Positions 1 to 5,948 of a stretch of DNA of 10,588 bases are shown in pieces (position 1 is the stretch's first letter; each line of letters opens with the position of its first letter). The translations under genes were made by a program, and so were the position numbers. Location: NCBI GenBank assembly GCA_025455505.1, contig JALOMK010000034.1:1-10588 (forward strand), in the 5' to 3' direction. This stretch comes from Bacteroidales bacterium (lineage in GTDB: Bacteria > Bacteroidota > Bacteroidia > Bacteroidales > VadinHA17). Under the pieces are notes generated by a model. It was not told the DNA's origin. It saw nothing but the letters and a program-made list of their open reading frames with translations, and searched no databases.

Positions 1-906
1 GTGACCCTTGCTGAGCTGATGCATCGCCTCCGCAGCACCCGACAGGGGATACTCCTTAACTATAACTGGCTTTATTGCCTTCCGCTCACATAAGCCGGCA
101 AGGAATTCAAGATCTGCTGGATTTGCCTTAGCTGAAAGCGACTTCATCTTCGCCTTCCTGCCTGAGTAAGCCCAGCCAAGCAAAAGTGACCCGAAGATCT
201 GCGGCATCGTCCCGCCAACCATTACATAAGTCCCGCCTTCTGCAAGCGTCTTCCTGTACGCCGAAAGCGAATAGCCGCCATTCACCGCCAGGATAATATT
301 GTAAAGTTTCCCGGTGCCAAGGAACTTCTCCCTGGCATAATCGATAACATGATCCGCTCCAAGCTCAATCGCCTGCTTCATGTTCCCGCTGCTGCACACT
401 CCCGTGACTTCCGCCCCGAAATGCTTCGCAAGCTGTATCGCAAAGGTGCCCACTCCCCCGGAACAGCCAACTACCAGGACCTTGTCTCTTTTTTTGATGC
501 CTCCCTTGTCCCTCAAGGCCTGCAGCGCCGTCATCCCTGCCATCGGCAATGCTGCAGCATCTTCAAACGCCACCGCCGCGGGCTTCCTTACTACCGACTT
601 CTCTGCAACCGCAACATACTCAGCCAGCCCCCCGAATCCATGAGAGGCAAGATCTCCGAATACTTCGTCGCCTGGACTGTACATCCTCACATCATCGCCG
701 GCTGCCTCCACTATCCCTGCTATGTCGGCGCCAAAGATCTTCTTCGCGGGTATTATCCCCAGCTTCATCGACCTGTAATCGGCCGCATTCAGCGACACCG
801 AATGTATCCTTATCAGAACCTCTCCCTTCTGCGGGACGGGCTTTTCAATATCGCAATATGTCAGTTTGTAAGGACGCGCAGACTTGCTGTATACTACTGC
901 CTTCAT
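1..906 (-). CDS. Zinc-independent medium-chain dehydrogenase/reductase (quinone reductase-like), 3' end cut off
   Basis: The minus strand is open from an ATG at 906-904 to the window edge, giving 302 residues without a stop. The N-terminal half is a GroES-like domain (about residues 25-125, with GADIAGIVEAAG at 59-70 and PGDEVFGDL at 78-86). The Rossmann part carries VVGCSGGVG at 145-153, a variant of the usual GASGGVG NAD(P)-binding loop, and ELGADHVIDY at 181-190. The structural-zinc cysteine cluster of true alcohol dehydrogenases is absent, which points to the zinc-free quinone oxidoreductase branch of the MDR superfamily. These enzymes reduce quinones or enones with NADPH in the cytoplasm; the substrate here cannot be told. 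Family members are usually about 315-330 residues, so only a short C-terminal piece is missing. The start overlaps the stop of the upstream secreted-protein gene in an ATGA, suggesting translational coupling. Confidence 0.9.
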   Translation of the reverse strand, partial: MKAVVYSKSARPYKLTYCDIEKPVPQKGEVLIRIHSVSLNAADYRSMKLGIIPAKKIFGADIAGIVEAAGDDVRMYSPGDEVFGDLASHGFGGLAEYVAVAEKSVVRKPAAVAFEDAAALPMAGMTALQALRDKGGIKKRDKVLVVGCSGGVGTFAIQLAKHFGAEVTGVCSSGNMKQAIELGADHVIDYAREKFLGTGKLYNIILAVNGGYSLSAYRKTLAEGGTYVMVGGTMPQIFGSLLLGWAYSGRKAKMKSLSAKANPADLEFLAGLCERKAIKPVIVKEYPLSGAAEAMHQLSKGH

Positions 907-1370
907 TTCTTGTCGTAAACCATTGTTTCGGCCATCTCGCCGAAGGATGAGGATGAGGCAGACTCAATAACCATATTACCGCCATCGAGTTTGTATACCT
1001 CGGTAATAAGTATCTCTCCGCCGTCACCCATCGGGAGCTTCGATACTACTTTCAGCGTTTTTTTATCCTCCGACCAGTTTGCAGTCGACTTCTTCTGGGA
1101 ATCCTGGAAGCCCGGGTTTATACACTCTTTCCCGTCAAGGCTATACTTGTCCTTTGTAACAAATTCCTGATCCTGGAAACTCGAATGCTTTTCAACATTT
1201 ATCTCATTCGCAGCCTGCGTGACGATTATCTGCTTCGGGGCAAAGGTGAACTGGTCATTCAGCTTGCTTTTCCCGCTGTTGAGGGCCCAGGTGCCCGTGA
1301 AGTCAGTGCCCTGGCCTGCGGCAGCCAGCGTCAGTATAAATAAAGCCGGAAAAAAGAGGATCTTTTTCAT
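903..1370 (-). CDS. Small secreted protein of unknown function, lipocalin-like in pattern
   Basis: This 155-residue product begins with a clear Sec signal peptide: KK, then a hydrophobic stretch from about residue 4 to 18, with cleavage probable near AAAGQG. There is no lipobox cysteine, so it is probably periplasmic or released. The mature part opens with DFTGTWALNSGKSKL (residues 23-37). That pattern (F-x-G-T-W, then N-x-x-K-S-K) is common in small bacterial beta-barrel, lipocalin-like proteins of unknown role. The remainder is rich in alternating polar and hydrophobic strands and ends EMAETMVYDKK. Its stop codon overlaps the start of the downstream oxidoreductase (ATGA, 906-903), so the two are very likely co-transcribed. 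I cannot assign a ligand. The secretion call is firm; the lipocalin-like fold is inferred from pattern only. Confidence 0.85.
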   Translation of the reverse strand: MKKILFFPALFILTLAAAGQGTDFTGTWALNSGKSKLNDQFTFAPKQIIVTQAANEINVEKHSSFQDQEFVTKDKYSLDGKECINPGFQDSQKKSTANWSEDKKTLKVVSKLPMGDGGEILITEVYKLDGGNMVIESASSSSFGEMAETMVYDKK

Positions 1371-1485
1371 GGAATCTTGTTTTAATTATGGTTTTTCAAT
1401 CTGTTTATAAATGGAACAGCAACCCGGTTCCGGATATAAAGGTCATAAAAAATATTCAATGAATTGCATGCGGCTATGTCTGAAT

Positions 1486-1577
1486 TACCCTGCCCTTCAA
1501 ATTATTCCAGTTTTGTCCCGCGCTTCACTACCTGTTCCTTTTATTCCAGTTGTCCCCGGCTGCACTACCTGTTTCTT
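1486..1577. repeat. Imperfect tandem repeat spanning the 3' end of the hypothetical gene
   Basis: Two clear copies occur at 1504-1540 and 1543-1577. They share ATTCCAGTT, GTCCC, CACTACCTGTT and CTT in the same order and differ by a 2-base length change and a few substitutions. A third, more decayed partial copy seems to precede them (TTACCCTGCCCTTC, about 1485-1498, leading into TTATTCCAG). The period is about 37-43 bp. The right copy runs into the last codons of the neighbouring minus-strand gene and supplies its TAG stop (1565-1567). The origin is unknown; a locally duplicated gene end or a dispersed intergenic repeat are both possible. Confidence 0.65.
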
Positions 1578-2164
1578 AGAATCTCGATCATCTCGGTAAC
1601 GGCTTCGGCATCGGTGGCTTCCCTTACGGGCGACAATCCCAGGAGCGGCCTTATCTTGTTTAAATCATCAGCGCTGATGAAATCCTTCCCCACAAGTATG
1701 TTGTAAAAGAGGGCCGATTTAAGCGTGTTCGATTTCACCCTGAAGGTGTGCTGCGAATACCTCGCCGGGAAAAAGTGCACCCACCTGGTATCGCTGTTGT
1801 GGTACTTAACTGTCCATTCCGAGGAGTCAGGAAGCGTGATAATCCTGAAGTCCGACACCGCAAGACCCGCCCAGGCTGCATAACTCTTCTTCCCGAGCAA
1901 CTGCCTTTTCTCAAGTATCGATCCCATCGCCGTACATATCTCCTGAACATCCATGTCACCGCTGTAAACATCCATCACGGAAGTCCCGAGGTGCTTCATC
2001 TCGCGGATCACCGACCTTATATCCTCCGAAGCACACTCGCTCAGCCTGCTTATATTGCCCCAGGTCTTGGACGAATTGCAGTCGACATACCGGCGTATGA
2101 AGCCGAGGTGATGTTTCAGGGGGTTGAAAAGAAACGGTTCCGGTATCTGAACTCCGCTTTTCAT
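1565..2164 (-). CDS. Conserved-looking hypothetical protein, 199 residues
   Basis: I do not recognise the function. The product has no signal peptide or membrane segment and is probably cytoplasmic. The N-terminus contains PEPFLFNPLKHHLGFIRRYV (residues 8-27). The centre has the aromatic, charged stretch RWVHFFPARYSQHTFRVKSNT, followed by an apparently helical region, and the C-terminus is acidic with a short helix ending EILRNR. No catalytic or DNA-binding motif is evident. The ATG at 2164-2162 is the only ATG in frame after the upstream in-frame stop at 2206-2204. A TACCTTTG element lies 4 nt upstream of it, so the mRNA may have almost no leader. The TAG stop lies inside a tandem repeat copy. 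It is transcribed divergently from the sugar locus, so it could be unrelated to that locus. Confidence 0.8.
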   Translation of the reverse strand: MKSGVQIPEPFLFNPLKHHLGFIRRYVDCNSSKTWGNISRLSECASEDIRSVIREMKHLGTSVMDVYSGDMDVQEICTAMGSILEKRQLLGKKSYAAWAGLAVSDFRIITLPDSSEWTVKYHNSDTRWVHFFPARYSQHTFRVKSNTLKSALFYNILVGKDFISADDLNKIRPLLGLSPVREATDAEAVTEMIEILRNR

Positions 2165-2202
2165 TCTGCAAAGGTAGGTAAACGCTAAAATCTGTTGCAG
2201 AA
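2164..2202. repeat. 8-bp inverted repeat in the divergent promoter region
   Basis: TTCTGCAA (2164-2171) and TTGCAGAA (2195-2202) are perfect reverse complements separated by 23 bp. The left arm overlaps the candidate -7 element and the first base of the start codon of the minus-strand gene. This arrangement would suit a dimeric repressor, but an 8-bp repeat can also arise by chance. Confidence 0.35.
2169..2176 (-). promoter_or_regulatory. Candidate Bacteroidota -7 element (TACCTTTG) for the hypothetical gene
   Basis: On the minus strand, TACCTTTG matches the Bacteroidota -7 consensus TAnnTTTG exactly. It lies only 4 nt before the ATG at 2164, so transcription would begin at or very near the start codon. 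I see no convincing TTG-type -33 partner at the usual spacing, which limits confidence. Confidence 0.35.
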
Positions 2203-2224
2203 ATCATTCCCCTCTTTTATTCCC

Positions 2225-2255
2225 TTTGATTATTAAATTAACTTTATTATTTTTC
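2225..2255 (+). promoter_or_regulatory. Candidate promoter of the sugar locus
   Basis: TTTG at 2225-2228 is followed after 19 bp by TATTTTTC at 2248-2255. This is close to the Bacteroidota arrangement TTTG-N19-TAnnTTTG, with the final G replaced by C. Transcription would start near 2260 and leave a leader of about 40 nt before the DUF1080 gene. The region is AT-rich, so chance matches are possible. Confidence 0.35.
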
Positions 2256-2299
2256 ATACCTGACCGTAATAACGACATCTAACCTTTAATTCTCAGAAT

Positions 2300-3064
2300 A
2301 TGAAAACTCTCATCTCATCATTTTCAATTGTTGCCGTGGCGCTTCTCCTGTATTCCTGCGGCGGTGCCGACATCTCCGACCCGAAAGCCCTCTGCGACCA
2401 GGTCTCGAAAAACAAGGATCCCAACAGCCTCTCGGGGATTGAAGCCAAGTCTGGCTGGCAGCTGCTTTTCGACGGACATTCATCATCGGGCTGGCACGGC
2501 TACAATATGGCAACCTTTCCCGATTGCTGGACAATTGAGGATAACTGCCTTACAATGACAACAGAAGGCGGTGCCGAGAGTCTGGATATTATAACTGACA
2601 AAATATACAAGGACTTTGCCCTCAGCCTCGAGTACAAGCTCACTCCCGCAGCGAACAGCGGCATCATTTATCAGATTGCCGAGGACACGCTTTACAAATT
2701 CCCTTATGAAACGGGCCCCGAATTCCAGGTTATCGATCACGAGGGCTGGCCCGACACTCTTGAACCGTGGCAGATCAATGGTGCGAACTACGCAATGTAC
2801 CCCCCTGCCGCAAAACCCTTCAAACCTGTAGGCGAATGGAACCATCTCTTCCTGATGGTAAAGGGCAACGAGGTCACCCAGATCCTGAACGGCGAAATAG
2901 TTGTACAGTACACCAAGTACTCTGACGAATGGAACAAACTTCGCAACAGCGGCAAATGGACAGCCTTCCCCGACTGGGGCAAGTACGACGAAGGGCATAT
3001 ATCGCTCCAGAACCACGGAACAAAAGTCTGGTACAGGTCTGTCAAGATCAAGGAATTAATTTAG
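2300..3064 (+). CDS. DUF1080 lipoprotein, putative 3-keto-glycoside hydrolase/lyase
   Basis: This 254-residue protein starts with a lipoprotein signal: a hydrophobic core, then LLYSC with Cys20 as the predicted lipidated residue, so it is anchored in an envelope membrane. From about residue 50 to the end it is a single DUF1080 (3-keto-disaccharide hydrolase) domain, a concanavalin/laminarinase-like jelly roll. Typical motifs are GWQLLFDG (52-59), NSGI (119-122), EFQVIDHE (141-148), GHISLQNHG (232-240) and VWYRSVKIKEL (243-253). Characterised relatives cleave glycosides whose sugar has been oxidised to a 3-keto form. The adjacent downstream oxidoreductase (25-bp gap) is a candidate to make such a 3-keto substrate. 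The length is normal for a one-domain member. The domain assignment is very secure; the exact activity (hydrolysis or elimination) and the substrate are inferred. Confidence 0.93.
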   Translation: MKTLISSFSIVAVALLLYSCGGADISDPKALCDQVSKNKDPNSLSGIEAKSGWQLLFDGHSSSGWHGYNMATFPDCWTIEDNCLTMTTEGGAESLDIITDKIYKDFALSLEYKLTPAANSGIIYQIAEDTLYKFPYETGPEFQVIDHEGWPDTLEPWQINGANYAMYPPAAKPFKPVGEWNHLFLMVKGNEVTQILNGEIVVQYTKYSDEWNKLRNSGKWTAFPDWGKYDEGHISLQNHGTKVWYRSVKIKELI

Positions 3065-3089
3065 ACATCTTAACAATAAAGCATCGCAA

Positions 3090-4574
3090 ATGAACTCAAG
3101 GCGCGCTTTCATCAAAAAGGCCGGCATGGCATCGGCAGGGATAACAATCATCCCTCGTAACGCTCTTGGCGGACCCGGGTTTACAAGCCCGTCCGACAAG
3201 CTAAACATCGCCGGCATTGGCATAGGCGGCAAGGGACATGTTAACCTGAAGGCTATGTCGACAGAGAACATCGTGGCTCTCTGCGACGTCGACTGGAAAT
3301 ACGCTTCATCCTGCTTCAATGAGTTCCCTGGCGCCAAAAAATATTACGACTGGAGACAGATGTACGACGAGATGGGCAAATCATTCGATGCCGTCATGGT
3401 CTCTACTGCCGACCATACCCATGCCCTGATCGCCGCCCATGCCCTCACCATGGGGAAACATGTCTACTGCCAGAAGCCTCTCACTCACAGCGTGTATGAG
3501 TCGCGCCTTCTCACAAAACTTGCCGCGGAGTATAAAGTCGCCACACAGATGGGCAACCAGGGAAACTCGGGCGACGGCGTACGGCAGCTCTGCGAGTGGA
3601 TTTGGAACAACGAAATAGGAGAGATCCGCGAAGTCCACGCCTGGACCGACAGGCCAATATGGCCGCAGGGTATCGAAAGACCCGCGAAGGAAATGCCGGT
3701 GCCGAAAACAATGAAATGGGACCTTTTCATCGGTCCGGCACCGATGAGGCCATACCACGAGATCTACACCCCATGGAACTGGAGGGGCTGGTGGGATTTC
3801 GGAACAGGAGCCTTCGGCGACATGGCCTGCCATGTGCTCGACCCTGTCTTCAGGGCGCTGAAACTCGGCTACCCCGAAAAGGTGCGCGGCAGCTCAACAT
3901 TGATTAACACCGAGTCGGCGCCTCATGCCGAAACAGTGGAATTCTCATTTCCTGCAAGAGATAATATGCCGCGTTTTGCAATGCCCCCGGTTAAGGTGCG
4001 CTGGTACGACGGAGGATTACTTCCGAATCTCTCCGACATCCTTCCCGAAGGAGAAAACCTTATGAAAGACGGGCTTGGAGGATGCCTCTTCATCGGTTCA
4101 AAAGATATCCTGATGTGTGGCTGCGGCGGTTATTACCCCCGCCTGCTCTCGGGACGGGTACCGGATGTTAAGCCCTACCTCAGGAGGATCCCCGGAGGCG
4201 AGGTATTTTATCCCGACGGTCCTCATGAGCAGGACTGGATAAGAGCATGCAAGGAGAGTCCCGATAGCCGGACAGAAACTTCCTCGGCCTTTTCTTATGC
4301 CGGCCCTTTCAATGAGATGGTGCTTCTCGGCGTGCTTGCAGTAAGGCTTCAGTCGCTCAACAAAGCCCTGCACTGGGACGGACCGGGGATGCAGTTTACA
4401 AACATCGGGGCGTCGGATGACCTGAAGATAGTAACATCGGACAGGTTCAGCGTCACAGACGGACACCCGACATTCGACAGGCAGTTTGCCTCTTTCAATG
4501 CTTCACGGGCTGCGTCAGAATATATTAAGCACACTTACAGGGACGGCTGGTCACTTCCTCCTATGCCCAAATAA
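3090..4574 (+). CDS. Tat-exported Gfo/Idh/MocA family NAD(P)-dependent sugar oxidoreductase
   Basis: The protein has 494 residues. The N-terminus carries a twin-arginine signal (NSRRAFIKKAG, residues 2-12, then a short hydrophobic stretch), so it is probably folded with its cofactor before export, as for known periplasmic glucose-fructose oxidoreductase. The Rossmann domain follows: GIGIGGKG (42-49), CDVD (65-68), STADHTH (105-111). The catalytic-lysine motif, normally EKP, reads CQKPLTH (127-133), with Gln in place of Glu. The second domain holds GDMACHVLD (243-251), where D244 and H248 fit the usual catalytic Asp/His. The likely reaction is reversible oxidation of a sugar hydroxyl, plausibly C3, using a bound nicotinamide cofactor. 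It lies between the DUF1080 gene and the UroD-like gene in what looks like one operon. GH109-type glycosidase activity is less likely, but I cannot exclude it from sequence alone. Confidence 0.92.
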   Translation: MNSRRAFIKKAGMASAGITIIPRNALGGPGFTSPSDKLNIAGIGIGGKGHVNLKAMSTENIVALCDVDWKYASSCFNEFPGAKKYYDWRQMYDEMGKSFDAVMVSTADHTHALIAAHALTMGKHVYCQKPLTHSVYESRLLTKLAAEYKVATQMGNQGNSGDGVRQLCEWIWNNEIGEIREVHAWTDRPIWPQGIERPAKEMPVPKTMKWDLFIGPAPMRPYHEIYTPWNWRGWWDFGTGAFGDMACHVLDPVFRALKLGYPEKVRGSSTLINTESAPHAETVEFSFPARDNMPRFAMPPVKVRWYDGGLLPNLSDILPEGENLMKDGLGGCLFIGSKDILMCGCGGYYPRLLSGRVPDVKPYLRRIPGGEVFYPDGPHEQDWIRACKESPDSRTETSSAFSYAGPFNEMVLLGVLAVRLQSLNKALHWDGPGMQFTNIGASDDLKIVTSDRFSVTDGHPTFDRQFASFNASRAASEYIKHTYRDGWSLPPMPK

Positions 4575-4581
4575 TCATTAT

Positions 4582-5832
4582 ATGAGTACATCAAAGGAGA
4601 ATTTTCTTAAAACTCTGAATCACAGGCAGCCCGACAGGGTGGTGGTGGATTTTGGTTCAACGGGAGTAACGGGGATACATGTCCTGGTTGTAGATAAGCT
4701 GAGAGATCATTTTGGCCTGGAGCGCAAGCCTGTAAAGGTTACCGAACCCTACCAGATGCTGGGCGAAATCGAGCCCGACCTGCTCGATGCGATGGGAATA
4801 GATATTATCGGTCTCTACGGGGCCAAAAACATGTTCGGCATTCCGAACCGCGGGTGGAAGGTGCACAGGACCCTGTGGGGCCAGGAGGTGATGTTCCCGG
4901 AAGATTTCAATTATACTTTTACTGCAAACGGCGACATACTCATTTACCCTGAAGGAGATACGTCGGTGCCTCCCTGTGCCATGATGCCCAAAACGGGATA
5001 TTTCTTTGACGCGCTCGACAGGCAGAAGCCTGTTGACGATGCGGCACTGAAGGTAGAGGAAAACCTTGAAGAGTTCACCCCGGTTTCTGCGGAAGACCTC
5101 GACTACTGGAAGAATCTTTCGGCAACTGTCGGGGGTTCACAGCGCGGAGTTGTGGCCTCCCTCGGCGGTACAGCCCTTGGCGACATAGCCCTTGTTCCGG
5201 GCTTGAATCTTAAAGATCCGAAAGGCATCAGGGGCGTTGAGGAGTGGTACATATCTACCCTGATTCGAGAAGATTATGTGAGGGAGATCTATGACAGGCA
5301 GACTGACATTGCGATAGAGAACCTCAGGCGGCTTCACTCTGTGATCGGAAACAGGATAGATGTTGTCTTTACCTGCGGAACCGATTTCGGAACACAGAAT
5401 TCAACATTCTGCTCCGAGGAAACCTTTGACAGGCTCTGGCTGCCCTATTACCGCAAGGTTAACGACTGGATCCATTCAAATACAGGCTGGAAGACATTCA
5501 AACACTCGTGCGGTGCCGTGGAGCCGCTGCTGGGTCACTTCATTGATGCCGGTTTTGACATAATTAATCCGGTACAGATAAATGCGGCCGGCATGGAAAC
5601 CAGGAAGCTGAAAAAGAATTATGGTGACAAGCTTGTTTTCTGGGGCGGAGGTGTTGATACGCAGGGCGTGTTTGCCTTCGGCACTCCGGCAGAGGTACGG
5701 GAACAGGTGAAGAGACAGTGCGGCATCCTGAACGAAAACGGAGGCTTTGTCTTCAACACAGTTCATAACATCCAGGCCAATGTGCCTTTCGAAAATGTAG
5801 TTGCAATGCTCGAAACCCTCAGGGAACTATGA
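4582..5832 (+). CDS. Uroporphyrinogen decarboxylase / MtaA-like family protein
   Basis: I place the start at ATG 4582, 7 bp after the upstream stop. A longer in-frame opening to 4486 would overlap that gene by 89 bp and adds a non-homologous leader. The product has 416 residues and no signal peptide, so it is cytoplasmic. The opening ENFLKTLNHRQPDRVVVDFG (6-25) is typical of the UroD/MtaA superfamily, a TIM barrel that includes heme-pathway decarboxylases and corrinoid or coenzyme M methyltransferases. The C-terminal half has HSCG, with H308 and C310 matching the zinc-binding H-x-C of MtaA-type enzymes. In the segment where MtaA supplies a third cysteine, this protein has VHNIQANVP, with H395 a candidate ligand. 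It is not a housekeeping HemE: it is longer and sits in a sugar locus. Methyl transfer is one possible role, but no corrinoid protein is visible. The family call is strong; the function is unknown. Confidence 0.9.
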   Translation: MSTSKENFLKTLNHRQPDRVVVDFGSTGVTGIHVLVVDKLRDHFGLERKPVKVTEPYQMLGEIEPDLLDAMGIDIIGLYGAKNMFGIPNRGWKVHRTLWGQEVMFPEDFNYTFTANGDILIYPEGDTSVPPCAMMPKTGYFFDALDRQKPVDDAALKVEENLEEFTPVSAEDLDYWKNLSATVGGSQRGVVASLGGTALGDIALVPGLNLKDPKGIRGVEEWYISTLIREDYVREIYDRQTDIAIENLRRLHSVIGNRIDVVFTCGTDFGTQNSTFCSEETFDRLWLPYYRKVNDWIHSNTGWKTFKHSCGAVEPLLGHFIDAGFDIINPVQINAAGMETRKLKKNYGDKLVFWGGGVDTQGVFAFGTPAEVREQVKRQCGILNENGGFVFNTVHNIQANVPFENVVAMLETLREL

Positions 5833-5944
5833 TGCCCCTTGCCCCTTGCCCCACGCCTCATACCGCATACCTCACTGCTCGAGCCTCAAACCTCATACCG
5901 CATGCCTCATACCGCATACCCCGCGCCCCATGCACTGTGCAGTA
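5833..5944. repeat. Array of 16 degenerate heptanucleotide repeats
   Basis: The bases directly after the UroD-like stop codon can be divided without remainder into sixteen 7-mers: TGCCCCT twice, TGCCCCA, CGCCTCA, TACCGCA, TACCTCA, CTGCTCG, AGCCTCA, AACCTCA, TACCGCA, TGCCTCA, TACCGCA, TACCCCG, CGCCCCA, TGCACTG and TGCAGTA. The approximate consensus is T(G/A)CC(N)CA, with decay at the right end and in the seventh unit. Within it GCCTCATACCGCATAC occurs at 5855-5870 and 5904-5919, and CCTCATACCGCAT at 5891-5903. The array fills 112 of the 116 bp between the two genes, leaving only AATT before the transporter ATG. It resembles the heptamer short tandem repeats (STRR) known from filamentous cyanobacteria. 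There are no unique spacers, so it is not CRISPR. Confidence 0.85.
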
Positions 5945-5948
5945 AATT

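Noticed and set aside
349..950. Plus-strand open frames of up to 189 codons over the left end
   Set aside because: They lie antisense to the clear oxidoreductase gene, lack any family resemblance and have compositions typical of shadow frames.
2483..3016. Minus-strand 177-codon open frame inside the DUF1080 gene
   Set aside because: It is fully antisense to a well-supported gene and shows no recognisable domain.
4486..4581. Upstream in-frame extension of the UroD-like gene
   Set aside because: It would overlap the end of the oxidoreductase gene by 89 bp and encodes a leader without family character. The ATG at 4582 directly precedes the recognisable family N-terminus.
4582..5832. Housekeeping hemE (heme biosynthesis)
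   Set aside because: The protein is longer than HemE, opens with the MtaA-like N-terminus and sits inside a sugar-utilisation operon with no heme genes beside it.
5833..5944. CRISPR array
   Set aside because: The units are contiguous 7-mers with no unique spacers of 25-40 bp, and no cas gene is nearby.
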